Below are positions 9,588-21,941 of a stretch of 64,000 bases of DNA, piece by piece. The position numbers and the translations under genes are program-made. The stretch's first letter is position 1. Each line of letters starts with the position of its first letter. The notes beneath the pieces were generated by a model. That model ran no database searches, had not been told where the DNA came from, and saw only the letters and a list, made by a program, of their open reading frames with translations. Source of the stretch: Musa acuminata AAA Group (Eukaryota > Streptophyta > Magnoliopsida > Zingiberales > Musaceae); contig NC_088356.1 of the NCBI RefSeq assembly GCF_036884655.1, positions 17,354,001-17,418,000 on the forward strand. The letters are read 5' to 3'.

Positions 9588-10912
9588 GCTAGTCATAGGT
9601 GCCCTATAAGTTAATCATGTGAGTGATGACACATATGACATGACATGTACTCTTTTTTATTTATTATATTATTTGGTATTTTATCACTTTATATTTCTTG
9701 TTGTATGAATATATTGTGATGTTCATAGATCTATACAATGGGAATCAGATCGTGATGAGATCACGATAACGAGACCGATTCACTTTTAAACAAACACCCT
9801 AAATAATCATAGTCATAGATTACTCGAGAGGGACATATGCTAGTCATAGGTGCTCTGTAAGCCAATCATGTGAGTGATGGCATATGTGACATGACATACA
9901 CTCTTTTTTCTTATTATTATTATGGTATTTTCTTACTTTATATTGCTTGATGCATAAATATATTATGATGTCCATAGATCTATGCAATGAGTTACTTGAG
10001 AGAGACCTCGAGATAACCAAACAGACTAATGTGCTGTATACCCATCCATATGATGGAGGCGACTGGTCTCATAGCTGCTCGTATGGGGACACTAGGGCTA
10101 TAATGCAGGTGCTCATTGTAGAATAAGTTCATTGATTGATCTGCTCATGGAATTCTAGATGATTGATGATATCTCATTGTCTGATTTCATCATCTCAATG
10201 GTGTACATGGTCCTTCGATTTGAGATACAATGATGTCGTATATGAGTACTCCGCTCTTTGATACCAGACTTATAGGTTTGGAAGTTTCAGATTTAGTACA
10301 ACCGATCATCGGGAGTGACGGCCAACCTTATAAGGGCTATTAAGTATCGATAGAGGATCATCCGCTCTTGGTATCATGAGAGGAATATCCCATGTATTCT
10401 TGCTCAAACAAATCCTTGGCCAAGGTCATTCGGATTGAGAGAGAAAGAGTTCTATGGGAGAATCCGATTAGAGCGAGACATGAGGAGAAATTGTATGGAC
10501 CTGATAGCACCATGTTTGGTATACTGTCTCTAAGATATTAGATGGATAAAGGACTATAGGTACATAATAACTAAGGATAGATAAGTCCAAACGATTAGAT
10601 TCCCCTATATCATCCAGGGACTATGGCGTAGTGGCCTAATATATCTTTAGTCAATGAGTCGAGTGAATTATTATGGAGATAATAATTTATTGAGCCATAA
10701 AGAGTTCCGATAAGTATGACTAATAGCCAACTCGATATTAGGCCTAGAGGGTCACATATATATGGTAGGTGTTGTGATGAATAGAAGTTCAAATATGATA
10801 TATCCGTTAGAGTCCCTATCTTATTGGATATCCATTAAGCCATTGAATTATTGGATCCTATATATGAGATCCAATAAGAGCTAATAAGAGATTATTGGGT
10901 AGAGACTCGCTA
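9588..10912 (+). repeat. X1, family X LTR, first segment
   Basis: It starts TGCTAGTCATAGGTGCCC. The first 250 bp are repeated in tandem (9588-9837, then again from 9838). It has no coding capacity. It is interrupted at 10912 by S1 and resumes at 27184 and again at 35404, ending near 35668. Assembled without insertions and without the 250-bp duplication, the LTR is about 1.6 kb, agreeing with X3 (1628 bp). Orientation is set by the TATA boxes at 27205 and 27237. Confidence 0.8.
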
Positions 10913-12190
10913 TGTTAGGATTAAGAGTGGCACTAAGGAGGGAGGAGGGGTGAATTAGTGTAGCGAAAAAATCATCGATTTTATAAATTTTTCATTCATT
11001 GAAAATCGATCTCGGAAAGTGCTTGACTTTAAAGTAAATGAACTAGCAATTAACTTAGAAAGTAATGGCAGTAATAAAAAGTAGAAGGGAAATGAGCACA
11101 TCGGAATTTATAGTGGTTCAGTCGTTGTGACCTACATCCATTTCTGATTCCTCCTCCGTCAAGGTCACCAGCGTCCACTAATGGTCTTCCTTCAATAGGA
11201 GAAGACCAACTACCTCTTTACAACATTTTCTCCTTTTCAAAGGTTTAGGAGATAACCCTTACGAGCCTCATACTTCTCTTGAATGATCACAACACTTAGA
11301 AAGGGAAGAGGAGAATTCTTTTCACTTTTACAACACATTTAAGATCCTAAGATTTCAAGATATTGTTCACACTTTCATGCCCTTTCATGCAGAAAAGGGT
11401 GGGGTATTTATAGCCCCCAATGGCTTCAGAATTTTACATCCCTAGATTTTAGGGTACTAACGGTACCACCACCATTATTGGGCGGTACTACCACTTGTAG
11501 ACTGACACTGGGCAGTACTATCGCTTAGTTTGGGCGTTACTATCGCTTAATAAAGCTTCGGAGACTAAGCTCTAATGATACCACTATCTGACAGCATTAA
11601 CTACCAGTGGTACTACCGCCCAGACCACCTGAGAGACTGCATCCCAAGCGGTGCTATCGTTGGCCGTGACTTCAGGTGCTGAATGGGCTTGTTCAACTGG
11701 CCCAATTCAACCCTGTTAAGGGCTTAGTTGGCCCCTAACTGAGTTAGTGAGATTATCTCTTAATCCTAACCCATCTTAAGGTCTAACTACGATAATTAAG
11801 ACATTTAACAAAGCATTCTTGGTCCAGTATGTCAATTGTTCTTCTAACAAGCTTCTAACGATCTTCCAACGAACTTCCGATAATCTCTCGTTAATATTCC
11901 AACGGACTTCCAACAAGCTCCTGGACTTCATGATGATCTTCTTGGTGAGTTCTGACGAGCTTCTTTGGCAAGCTCCTAGACTTTTCGGTTAATTCCGGTA
12001 GAACTTTCAACGAACGTCTGGACTTCCGATGAACTCTCGAACTCCCAACGAAATCTCGATCTTGACTCTAGCATAATATTTGCTTTATGTCTTACTACTA
12101 TCGTAGGTAATCCTACACACTTTTCTCAACATATAGATTATATCAAATAATTTACCAATTGATTTTATCATCAAAATTCGAGATTCAACA
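10913..12190 (-). repeat. 3' LTR of S1 (1278 bp)
   Basis: On the element strand it runs TGTTGAATCTCG to TCCTAACA; on the plus strand it opens TGTTAGGATT and closes GATTCAACA. It has a TATA box (TATTTATA, 11405-11412) and, upstream of it on the element strand (11458-11670), a degenerate array of short palindromes such as GGGCGGTACTACC. The C-tract near its 3' end is broken up. Confidence 0.93.
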
Positions 12191-13639
12191 ATCTCCCACT
12201 TTTTTATGATGACAATCAATTAATGATGGAGTTAACTTTAACTCCCCCTATCTATATGCCATACTTGAGAAAAGATACTTCTTGAATTCAAGCATCAACC
12301 CGATAAGTTATATTCATTTAAACTTATCAACATACACATCATGATATCAATCATGATTTACCATCTCAAAATATGAAACCACGTATTAATCAATAATGAT
12401 GTTAAGACATGACATACATTTTCAAGTCCAATGGCGATAGACAGTCATGATTTTCAAATATGATACGAATTTCAAATATGAAATTTAGCAAGATTCAAGT
12501 TTCAAGAAAAATGATGATTCATCAGTCCACGGCATGATTCTATTTGTAAATATGAAATAAAGCATGGTAATTTAGATACTTCATCATAATGATAAACATT
12601 TATCATTTTGATACGAAATCAAGCATGATACTAAAACATTTACAAGTAATCATATCACATTCTGATACGTTTCAAGCAAACCTCTTTATATTTTTTCAAG
12701 TATGTATTTGATGTTACCAATCATATTTACTCATATTTCAAGTATTCGTAAGACATTCAAGCATTTACATGCATTTATCTAAGACATCAATTCATTTTAT
12801 GCAGTTATCTAAGATAGTCATTTTGTCATCAAATTATCACATTTCTCCCCCTTTGTCATCAACAAAAAGGAGAACAATTTAACAATTCAAGTATGGTAAA
12901 ACTTCAAGCAAGTTTCACACCAATGTATCCAAGCAATAAATGAAGATAAGCAAAAACTTTACATAATAACTTCTTTTTGGATAAGCTAACATTTTTACTC
13001 AATGACTTTTTTATTCTTCTTTAGATGTGCAAGTTTCTTTCTTCTTTTGTCATAAGAATAAGAAGAGGAAGAAGGGTAAGGAAAGAATCCATGAAGATCC
13101 AAATTCATGAAAGGATTTGAACCAAGTCAAATTCAAAATAATAAATGAGTTTCATTAAATCATGCTTCAATTTTAACAAAGAGACAAGATTCTTGAAGAG
13201 GATCAAGATATCCATACAAAATCAAATCCTCATTCTTGCAAGTGATCATCACAAACCAAAAATTCATAAAAATTCTTCTTTCATGAGAAGAGTAAGGAAG
13301 AATTCATGAGAAAGGATAAAGAGAAATCCATAAATAAAACTTCATAAATCAAATTTGTTTCTCATTAAAAATTCACAAGAGTGAAATATGTGAGAGATAT
13401 ATTTGTCAATAAATTCCATGAGTGAAGTGATTAAGTGTATCAAAAATCATTGAGTGATGGAGCAAGGGTACAAAGTAAATTTGATACCAAGTAGATTGAT
13501 ATTCCAGATTTTATGAAAGCCTTCTAAAAAAAATTTCATGAAAGGTTAAAAATAAATCGAGAAAGTCCGAAAAAGATATACATCAAATTCATGCATTCAT
13601 AAAATTTAACATCTCTAACTCCCTTCTAATAAAATCAAA
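12191..13639 (-). other. S1 3' non-coding region with PPT
   Basis: Between the end of RNase H and the 3' LTR. The PPT on the element strand is a purine run ending GTGGGAGAT next to the LTR (plus strand 12191-12205). A second PPT-like copy (plus strand TCTCCCCCTTTGTCATC) lies at about 12844-12860. No protein is recognisable in the rest, which is AT-rich. Confidence 0.7.
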
Positions 13640-15915
13640 TTATTCTTCATTTAAAGGTTTTATAAAGATATCAGTTAATTGATGTTTGGTATCAATAAAC
13701 TCTAAAGATATATCATAGTTATTAACATGATCTCTTATGAAATGATGTCTAATGTTAATATGTTTAGTTCTAGAGTGTTGAATAGGATTTTTTGTTAAAC
13801 ATATTATACTTATATTATCACATTTTATGAAAATATTCTTAAGATAAATTCTATAATCTTCCAATGTATTTTTCATCCATACAATTTGTGCATAACATGC
13901 ACTAGCCACTATGTATTCAGCTTCGATCGTAGATAGTGCAACCGAGTTTTGTTTCTTAAAAGACCAAGAGACAAGTGCATGACCTAAGAATTGACAAGTT
14001 CTAGATATACTTTTTCTATCTATTCTACATCCACCAAAATCCGCATCAGCATAAGCAATTAATTCAAAGTTTTTAAATTTTGGATACCATAATCCTAGAT
14101 TAGTGGTTCCTTTAAGATATCTAAGAATTCTTTTAACTTGAGATAGCTTCGGATTAGATTGAAACCTAGCACAAAGTCCTATGCTAAACATGATGTCCGG
14201 TCTAGTTATGGTGAGGTATAGTAAACTACCTATCATACCTCTATAAGCTTTTTAATCAAAACTTTCTCCACTTTCGTCAATGTCTAACTTAATGGAGGTA
14301 CTTATAGGAGTATTGATAGCCTTTGAACTATCCATATTAAACCATTTTAGCAAGCCTAATGCATATTTTGTTTGACTAAGAAAAATATCATCACTAAATT
14401 GTTTAATTTGTAAGCTTAAAAAGAAAGTTAGTTCACCCATTAAGCTCATCTCAAACTCTTGGCTCATACACTTAGCAAACGATTCGTATAAGGATTCATT
14501 TGTAGAACCAAAAATAATATCATCAACATAAATTTTAAAAATAAGAAAATTATTTTTAAATTTTTTAATAAACAATGTAGTATCGACCTTGCTTTTAGAG
14601 ATATTATTTTAGATAAGAAAGGAGCTAAGTCTCTCATATCAAGCCCTTGGAGCTTGTTTTAATCCATAGAGAGCTTTAGTCAATTTAAACACATGATTCG
14701 AAAAATTATCATTCTCAAATCCGGGAACATAAACTTCTTCAGAAATAAAGCCATTAAAAAAAATACTTTTAACATCCATTTGAAATAGCTTAAAGTTATT
14801 ACAATTAGCATAGGCAAGGAGCATCCTTATGGCTTCTAATCTTGCCACAGGAGCGAAGGTTTCTTTATAATCTATATATTCTTCTTGGTTGAAACCCTTG
14901 GCCACTAATCTAGCCTTATTTCTAACCATGATATCAAATTCATCTTGCTTGTTTCTAAAGACCCATTTAGTACTAATAACTAAATGATCATTTGGCCTTG
15001 AAACAAGCTTCCACACCTCGTTTCTCTCAAATTGGTTTAACTCTTCTTGCATTGTGATAACCCATAAATTATCTTTCAAGGCTTCATCAATGCATTTTGG
15101 TTCAATCTGAGAAAGAAAAGCAACATTGACACAAAAATTCTTAAGAGAAGAACGAGTTTGAACCTCTTTTGATGTATCTCCTATAATTAGCTCCTTAGGA
15201 TCTACATACTTCCATTCCTTGGGTAAGGATATTTCGGAAGAAGATGTATCCAAGTTTCTAGTTGAAGGAGAACGTTCATTTAAATTCAAAGCATCACAAT
15301 TAAGATCATTATTAAACTCATTTTTCTTAAATTCGGAGACTTCATTAAAGACAACATGAATAGACTCTTCTAGGACTAAGGTTCTTTTAGTAAAGAGATG
15401 AAATACTTTTGAAATAGAAGAATAACTAAGAAAAATACCTTCATCGGATTTTGCATCAAACTTTTCTAAGGCATCTTTTTCATTCAAAATAAAACATTTA
15501 CAATAAAAAACTTTAAAGTACGAAACATTGGATTTTTTGTCATTCCATAATTCATAAGGAGTTTTGGAAAGTAATAATCTTACTATAATCCTATTCATGA
15601 CATAACATGTTGTATTAACAGCTTCGGCCCAAAAATATTTGGGTAGGCTATGTTCGTTTAACATGGTTCTTGTCATTTCTTGTAAATTTTTATTTTTTCT
15701 TTTTACTACTCCATTTTGTTGAGGATTTCTCAAAGTAGAGAAATTGTGGTTGTATCCATTAGATTCATAAAAATTTTAAAAATTATGGTTTTGAAATTCG
15801 CCACCGTGATCACTCCGAATTGATGAAATCATAAAGCTTTTTTCATTTTGAACAAGTTTACAAAACTTAGAAAAATACCTAAAGCAATTATTTTAATGTG
15901 TCAATAAGTATGTTA
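13640..15915 (-). pseudogene. S1 pol, 3' part: integrase C-terminal half, RT, RNase H
   Basis: In order on the minus strand: integrase RSDHGGEF near 15810, then [14 protein letters not shown], where the catalytic Glu is Lys (AAA, codon at 15701-15703). The C-terminal domain, RT ([29 protein letters not shown], catalytic YVDD near 14525) and RNase H (YADADFGGCR, STIEAEYIVAS, IKCDNIS with its Asp intact, KHINIRHHF) follow. Stops occur at about 14638, 14610 and 14251. The upper part was split from the rest by S2 at 15916. The open piece at 14639-15733 is 364 codons, long for such a decayed copy. Confidence 0.9.
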
Positions 15916-17451
15916 TGTTAGGATCGGAGCGGCACTAAGAGGGGGGGGGGTGAATTAGTGCAGCGGATTAAAACTTCGGTTTTGATAAATCTTTCGTACG
16001 ATGAAAAGCAATATCAATGGAAACCGATTTTAAAAGCTTGATAACTTAGAAACGTATGGAAGCGTAGTAACTAAGTAGAGAAGTTTGCAGTATGTAAATG
16101 GCAAGAGTAGGATGCAAACCAGATAACGCAGTAGTTTTTAAAGTGGTTCGGTCACAATGACCTACATCCACTTGCGAAGCCTTCTTCAAAGAGGCTTCCA
16201 ACTTCCACTAGCAAATTTCTTGTAGGGGAAGGACTAATACCCCTCTTACAACCTTTACAAGTGGTTCACACTCTTACAATTCTTTTCAACAAGATGGGAG
16301 GAGGTGAACACTTAAGCAATATGAAAAACAAGGCTTGCAAAGACTATTCTAAGGCTCTTAACTCAAACTATTGCTTTTCAAAAGGTTGTAATCTTAGCTG
16401 AGATTCGAGGGGTATTTATAGGCCTCAAGAGGATTCAAATTTGGGCTCCAAAATTTGAATTATCTTTGGTTCCCGATGCTGGCGGTGCCACCGCCTGGCT
16501 CTCGGGTTTTAGGCGGTGCCACCGCCAAATCTGGCGGTGCCACCGCCTACACTATTTCAACTCACTGGTTGGGCTCCAAAATTGGCCCAAACCAGTCCGA
16601 ACTAGAGCCCAATTGGCCCCTACTTGGTTTATAGGATTAACACTTAATCCTAACCCTAAGTAATGTGCTAACTACGAATTTAAAGACATTTTCTAAGCTA
16701 TTACAAAGTTCGTAAGTCAAGACTTCTTCCGGCGAGCTTCCGGCGAACTTCCGACGGTTTGCCGATAAACTCTCGGAAACCATTCTGCGGACTCCCGGCA
16801 AGCTCCTAGACTTCACGATTTGATCTTGACGAGTTCCAACGAGCTTCTTCGGTAAGCTCTGATCTTTCTCAGTGAGCTCCGCGAACTTCCAACGAACCTT
16901 CCGGCGAGCTTCCGAAAAACCCTTCGACAAGCTCCCTACTCATTCTCGGCTAGTTCCGACAGCATTCCCGACGAACCTTCGGACTTCCGTCGAACTCTCG
17001 AACTCGCAATGAATCCTTTGTTCTTGACTCCAACACTTTGTTTTGCTTTATGTCTTCGTCGTTATCGTAGTTAATCCTGCACACACAAGCTAAAACTCTA
17101 CTCCGATCTAGACAATTATTACAACGCGAATTGACATTCTGTTGCCCGGCACGTCATTAGTTGGCGTTTCGTCCAATTCTTCAGTGCATCATCCTTTCTT
17201 GCGGCTTGTTGCCCAATCGGCGGTTGACCTCCGCAACCCCGATATCCTTGGCGCAATTCCGCTCTTGGCCCGATGCCTGACGTCCGAAGCCTTCTGCCAT
17301 CCAATATCCTAACGTGATCTCCTCCAACGCAACGTCAATTCCTCCAGCGTTAACTGTCTAATCCTGATCGAGTAGACCTACATCACTCAAAATGCAGTTA
17401 AACATCTAAACACAATCAATTAGTTTCATCATCAAAATCCGAGATTCAACA
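15916..17451 (-). repeat. 3' LTR of S2 (1536 bp)
   Basis: Bounded by TGTTAGGATC and GATTCAACA on the plus strand. TATA box 16413-16420. The palindrome array at 16478-16548 has three copies of GGCGGTGCCACCGCC or close variants. The G-tract (C-tract on the element strand) near 15941 has 10 bases. It carries the extra upstream U3 block shared only with S3 (about 17085-17420). Confidence 0.93.
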
Positions 17452-20400
17452 ATCTCCCCCTTTTTGATGATGACAACTAATTGATGACTAACGGAGTTAA
17501 CCTTAACTCCCCAGAGTTTAACCAAACCCCCTTTATCAATATGCCATTGATAGAACACTTGGATTATCCCAAATCCAAGTAACATTCATCACATGTTATG
17601 AAAAACATTTAAACCATCATGCAAATATATATAAAATATTCAATTCAATGCATGAAGTCATCATTATACTTCTCCCCCTATGTCATCAACAAAAAGGAGA
17701 AGTAGCTCTAGCTATTTTAAAAGATATGCAAGTTTTTGCAACATGAAGCTAGATTTTCATCACAATATATAAGCACAAAAGCATAGCAAGATTCTTAAGT
17801 TCAATCATGGCAATTCAACACTTGCTTCTTGTGCAAGATTGCACTTTGCTTTTCTTTGCATGTTCTAACTAGCAAAAGCTTTCTCCCCTTTGTTTTTGTC
17901 GAAAAGAAGGGAAGAGTACAAGCTAGCCAGCATTTGTCTTGAGCTAGCAATCTTTCTCCCCCTATGTCATTACCGAAAAGAAGGAGAGGAACCAATGATT
18001 TAGACTTTTACATAAATTATAAATTTGCATCAATCAATATTTCAATCATCACATGATGCATACAAGACAAAAATGCAAAGAAATCATGTCATGAAAGACA
18101 TCAATTGTTAAACATGATATGATAATAGTCTCAAAAATTCAATTTGCGATACATATGATACATTGCAATACTAAAAAAAATTTAATGCGATGCTTTTAAG
18201 GATATCAACTTATTTTTGATACAAAACATGGCAAGAGCAATTATATTGCAAGTTTTTTAAGTTTTGCATTTTTTGCTTCTTTCAAGATAGCAATTCTTTG
18301 CTTCTCTACAAGCTAGCAACTTTTACAATATGCAAGTTTTACTACATACAAGCTAGCAAATTTAAAGATGTACAAGTTGGCATATTTGCTTTTCTTTGCA
18401 ATGTGCATGATAGTATTTCTTTGTAATGTTCAAGATAGCAAATTGTACATCATGCTAGCTAGTAAATTAAAGATGTTTAAGAAAGCAAGCTCTTTCTTCT
18501 CTTTTGAGAAGTGTCATTTTTGCTTCCTTAGCAAAATACCAAACTAGCAAGGGACCATGTTTTACATGAGGCAAGCAAACAATTTGGCAAGTGTTACATT
18601 TATATCTTTTCTTTAGATGTGCAAGAAAGTAAGCAAGTTTTTGCATTTTCTTGACTTGTGCAAGGTAGCTAATTTCTCTTTGAGATGACCCTTTACATCA
18701 ATTCAAGATAGCACATTAGCAACTCTTTCTCTCCCTTTGTCGTTGACAAAAAGAAAGGAAGATTCAAGTCATGAATATCAAAATAATAATTTTATCATGA
18801 ATATTTCATCATTGCATGCATCATTATTGTATGCATAATACCAAATCATCATATATATTTTCAAGACATATAAACTCATCATTATATGCATGATTCCAAA
18901 TCATCATTCATATCATTTCAATCATCACTATAACTCATCATGCACAAAATGTAAAATCATCTAACATGATACAAATATTTATTTTCAAAATATTTATCAC
19001 TATTTTCATGTATGGTAATAAAGTATTCATGATACTGAACATTAAGTCAAAAATGATTCATTTTATCAAATCTCTTCTTTTTATAAATAACAAAAATTAT
19101 AGGTGTACAAAGAAGAGATTGTGATTAAAAAAAAATCTCAAGTAGTAAATCCAAGAAGTCAAGATCATAATTCGAATACAAACTCATTCAAATTCAAATC
19201 GTCAAATTCATCAAAATCTCAACATTACTTTCAAGAGATTCAAAATGGTATACATAGATTTATCATAAAGCAAATTAATTTTCAATCATCACATAAGGCA
19301 TTTAAAGAATTTTTGAAACATAGGAGAATGATTAATTTAAGCATGCAATGTTTCAATCAAATTCAAGTCATGAATACCAATACTTTCATATTGTGAGTAT
19401 CAATTCATGAATACCAAAAGATATTATTTGTGATTCCAATTTTGCAAGATCAAGATTATGATTTAGATAAAACTCATTCAAATCAAATCATTAACTTGAA
19501 ATTCATAATCAAGTCATCAAAATCAATTTCGAGATTCACAAAATATCATGAAATTATTAATCTCGATCAGATGGGAAAAGCATTTTTTAAGTGATTCTTT
19601 TTCATCTAAGCATGCCTTAGTCATTATATGCCAAATCAAGATAAGCATGAAAGTTCAAGACATAAAGGCAAAATCTTATAAAACAACTCATCAAGCAAGA
19701 TTTTAAACATCTATTTTCAAGCCAGAGTAAGTCAAGGATTCAATTATCTCATGGCATGAATTCCAATAGGCATCTCAAATTATCAACATCACATTAAAAA
19801 GATATTTCAAAAAGACATATTGATAAGTGATTCATTTGTATCATTTCATTTTCGGAAGATTCTCCTCTTTGGTAAATAAATCTAGGAGAACAAAATGAAT
19901 TAATGGAGATATAATATGATTGAAGCATTGAACATGATTCATATTTAAAATGTGTCTCATGTCATAAGTATGAATCAAGCATTTGTGAAATCCGAAATCA
20001 TCCTCAAAGTCACATTCAATAAATTCATACATGACAAGCATAGATTTATTGAAAAATCGATAAGATAGAGGATCGCATTTCATTTTTATAAATTTATATT
20101 CATGTGATTTGCTTCTTATAAGCATGCCTTTACCTTTAATAAAACAAGTGTCAACATTTAAGACGGAAAGGTAAATTTCGTAAAACAAATCATTAAGTAT
20201 GATTCCATGATAACATCCTTTTAATATCTTGATATTCATCATCAAGTATGATTTCAAAAAGTATATTTAAGAGAAATCAATAAGACCAAATACATGATAC
20301 ACTCATTTATTTTTAAAATATTCATCATGTTTATTTTCATGAAATTCACAAGATTGGTAACATAAATTCATTAATTTCAATAGGATAGAAAATTCATTTC

Positions 20401-20952
20401 CATTTCATACAATTGATTTCATGTGAGGGTATTTAAGTCTTTTGTGAAAACATGTATCATTATTTAAAATCAAAATATAAGTTTCGTCATGAACCCGTCA
20501 ATACCAAACACATCATAATATCACATCTATCATCAAAAGACTATCAAGAAATTCATACATAGATGTACATGCACTATGTCATCTTAATATATCATGAGAA
20601 TGTCATCTTAATTTATCATAAAAATGATTAGATCAAAAACATGTTAATCTAAAATGAGAGTTTCAAATCAACATTTACTTCAGAAACTCATGCATGACAT
20701 AAAATCATCAAGATACACATGCATAGATTAATCCAAAGCATTATCACATATCATATAATTATCATCCCTAATGTTGCATACATCATTCAACATTTGAAAA
20801 CATAACATGCAAGAAACCTTAGCAATATACTTTTCATGATCAATTTTTTTTTATTTTTCAAAGATGCTAAAAAGAAAAACATGATATAATTTTTGAAAAA
20901 CAATTTTTTATTTCCTATTCCTACTATCTAAATTAAGCACTCAAGAAAAACT
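17452..20952 (-). other. S2 internal non-coding region, AT-rich, with repeated PPT-like motifs
   Basis: No pol domain can be found in any frame. Plus-strand motifs like CTCCCCCTTTTT or TCTCCCCCTATGTCAT recur at about 17453, 17674, 17951 and 18729. The one next to the LTR (17452-17466) is the working PPT. A phrase around AATCTCTTGAAAGTAATG is shared with the S3 internal region. A 138-codon ATG-started minus frame at 19841-20257 is the only long frame; it is unlike any family I know. Confidence 0.75.
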
Positions 20953-21891
20953 TCAAGTAATTTCAAAATAATTCAAGAGAGTTGAGTTACTTACCTTGTA
21001 TTCGAAGCCCGTCAAAGCCCAATTCGCCGTTTCACCTTTGGAAGTTCTTGATTCATCCTTGGTTGCCTTCCTCTTCTTTGGCCTCTTCCTCCGTTCAAGT
21101 TCATTGTTTATTTTAGATTTTTGTTTAATGAACTTATTAAGATTTAGTGTTCGAAGTTCAAGTTCATCATTGTCCTCATCACTTGAGTCATTGCTCAAGT
21201 GGTATTTATTTGTACGGAGTTCCAAATACTTCCTATTCTTTGGAAGGTGATTTCGTTCATCATGTTCATCATGTGCATTGTGCACCATTTCATATGTTAT
21301 TAATGAACCAATTAGTTCTTCAAGTGGAAAAATATTTAAATCTTTTGTTTCTTGTATTGCGGTTATTTTAGGATCCCACCTTTTTGGAAGGGATCTTAAG
21401 ATCTTGCTTACGAGATCAAAATTCGAAAAAGATTTACCAAGAACTCTTAGATTATTGACGACATCCATGAAACGGGTGTACATGTCGCCTATAGTCTCAC
21501 TTGGTTGTATTCGAAAAAACTCAAAATCATGCAATAAAATATTAAATTTCGAGTCTTTGACTCTACTAGTTCCCTCGTGCGTGATTTCAAGTGTTCGCCA
21601 AATATCAAAAGCCGTTTCGCATATTGAAATCCGATTGAACTCATTTTTGTCCAAAGCACAAAATAAGGCATTCATAGCCTTTGCGTTTAAAGAAAAATAC
21701 TTCTCCAAATCCGACCATTCGTTCATCAGTTTAGAGGGAAATTGAAAACCGTTTTCAACGATATTCCATAAATCCAAATTCATAGAAATCAAGAAAACTC
21801 TCATTCAAGTTTTCCAATAAGTGTAGTCCAATCCGTTAAACAACGGTGGACGAAAAATCGATAAGCCCTCTTGAAAGCCATGAAGAGCCAT
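20953..21891 (-). pseudogene. S2 gag (N-terminal capsid only, about 312 codons)
   Basis: Start ATG at 21891-21889 (MALHGFQEGLS), as in S3. The frame is broken once by TGA in YWKT, stop, MRVFL, where relatives have Arg (CGA to TGA); downstream it is open for 283 codons. Motifs are MNALFCALDKNEFNRIS, ITHEGTSRVKDSKFN, QPSETIGDMYTRF, and an acidic DSSDEDNDELELR. It ends LLNYFEIT with no zinc knuckle and no pol. S3 ends almost the same way (IYFKIT), so this short C terminus looks inherited. The product could co-assemble with full-length gag of the pol-bearing copies (inference). Confidence 0.85.
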
Positions 21892-21927
21892 TTCTCTCGG
21901 GTGTAAATCCGAAATGAGAAAAATCGG

Positions 21928-21939
21928 GCTCTGATACCA
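21928..21939 (-). promoter_or_regulatory. primer-binding site of S2 (tRNA-iMet)
   Basis: The plus strand reads GCTCTGATACCA, the exact complement partner of TGGTATCAGAGC. Two bases separate it from the LTR at 21942. Confidence 0.93.
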
Positions 21940-21941
21940 AT

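Noticed and set aside
16637..16930. 97-codon frame MSKGFSEARRKVRW and relatives in all LTRs (22780, 26864, 27826, 33716, 42075, 49368, 57643)
   Set aside because: Arg/Ser-rich frames come from a repeated CCGG/TTCCG-rich LTR segment; several frames are open together and indels between copies are not multiples of three.
21278..21745. 155-codon plus-strand frame opposite S2 gag, with a 156-codon match opposite S3 gag (29692-30162)
   Set aside because: An antisense shadow: its conservation follows from the conserved gag sequence on the other strand.
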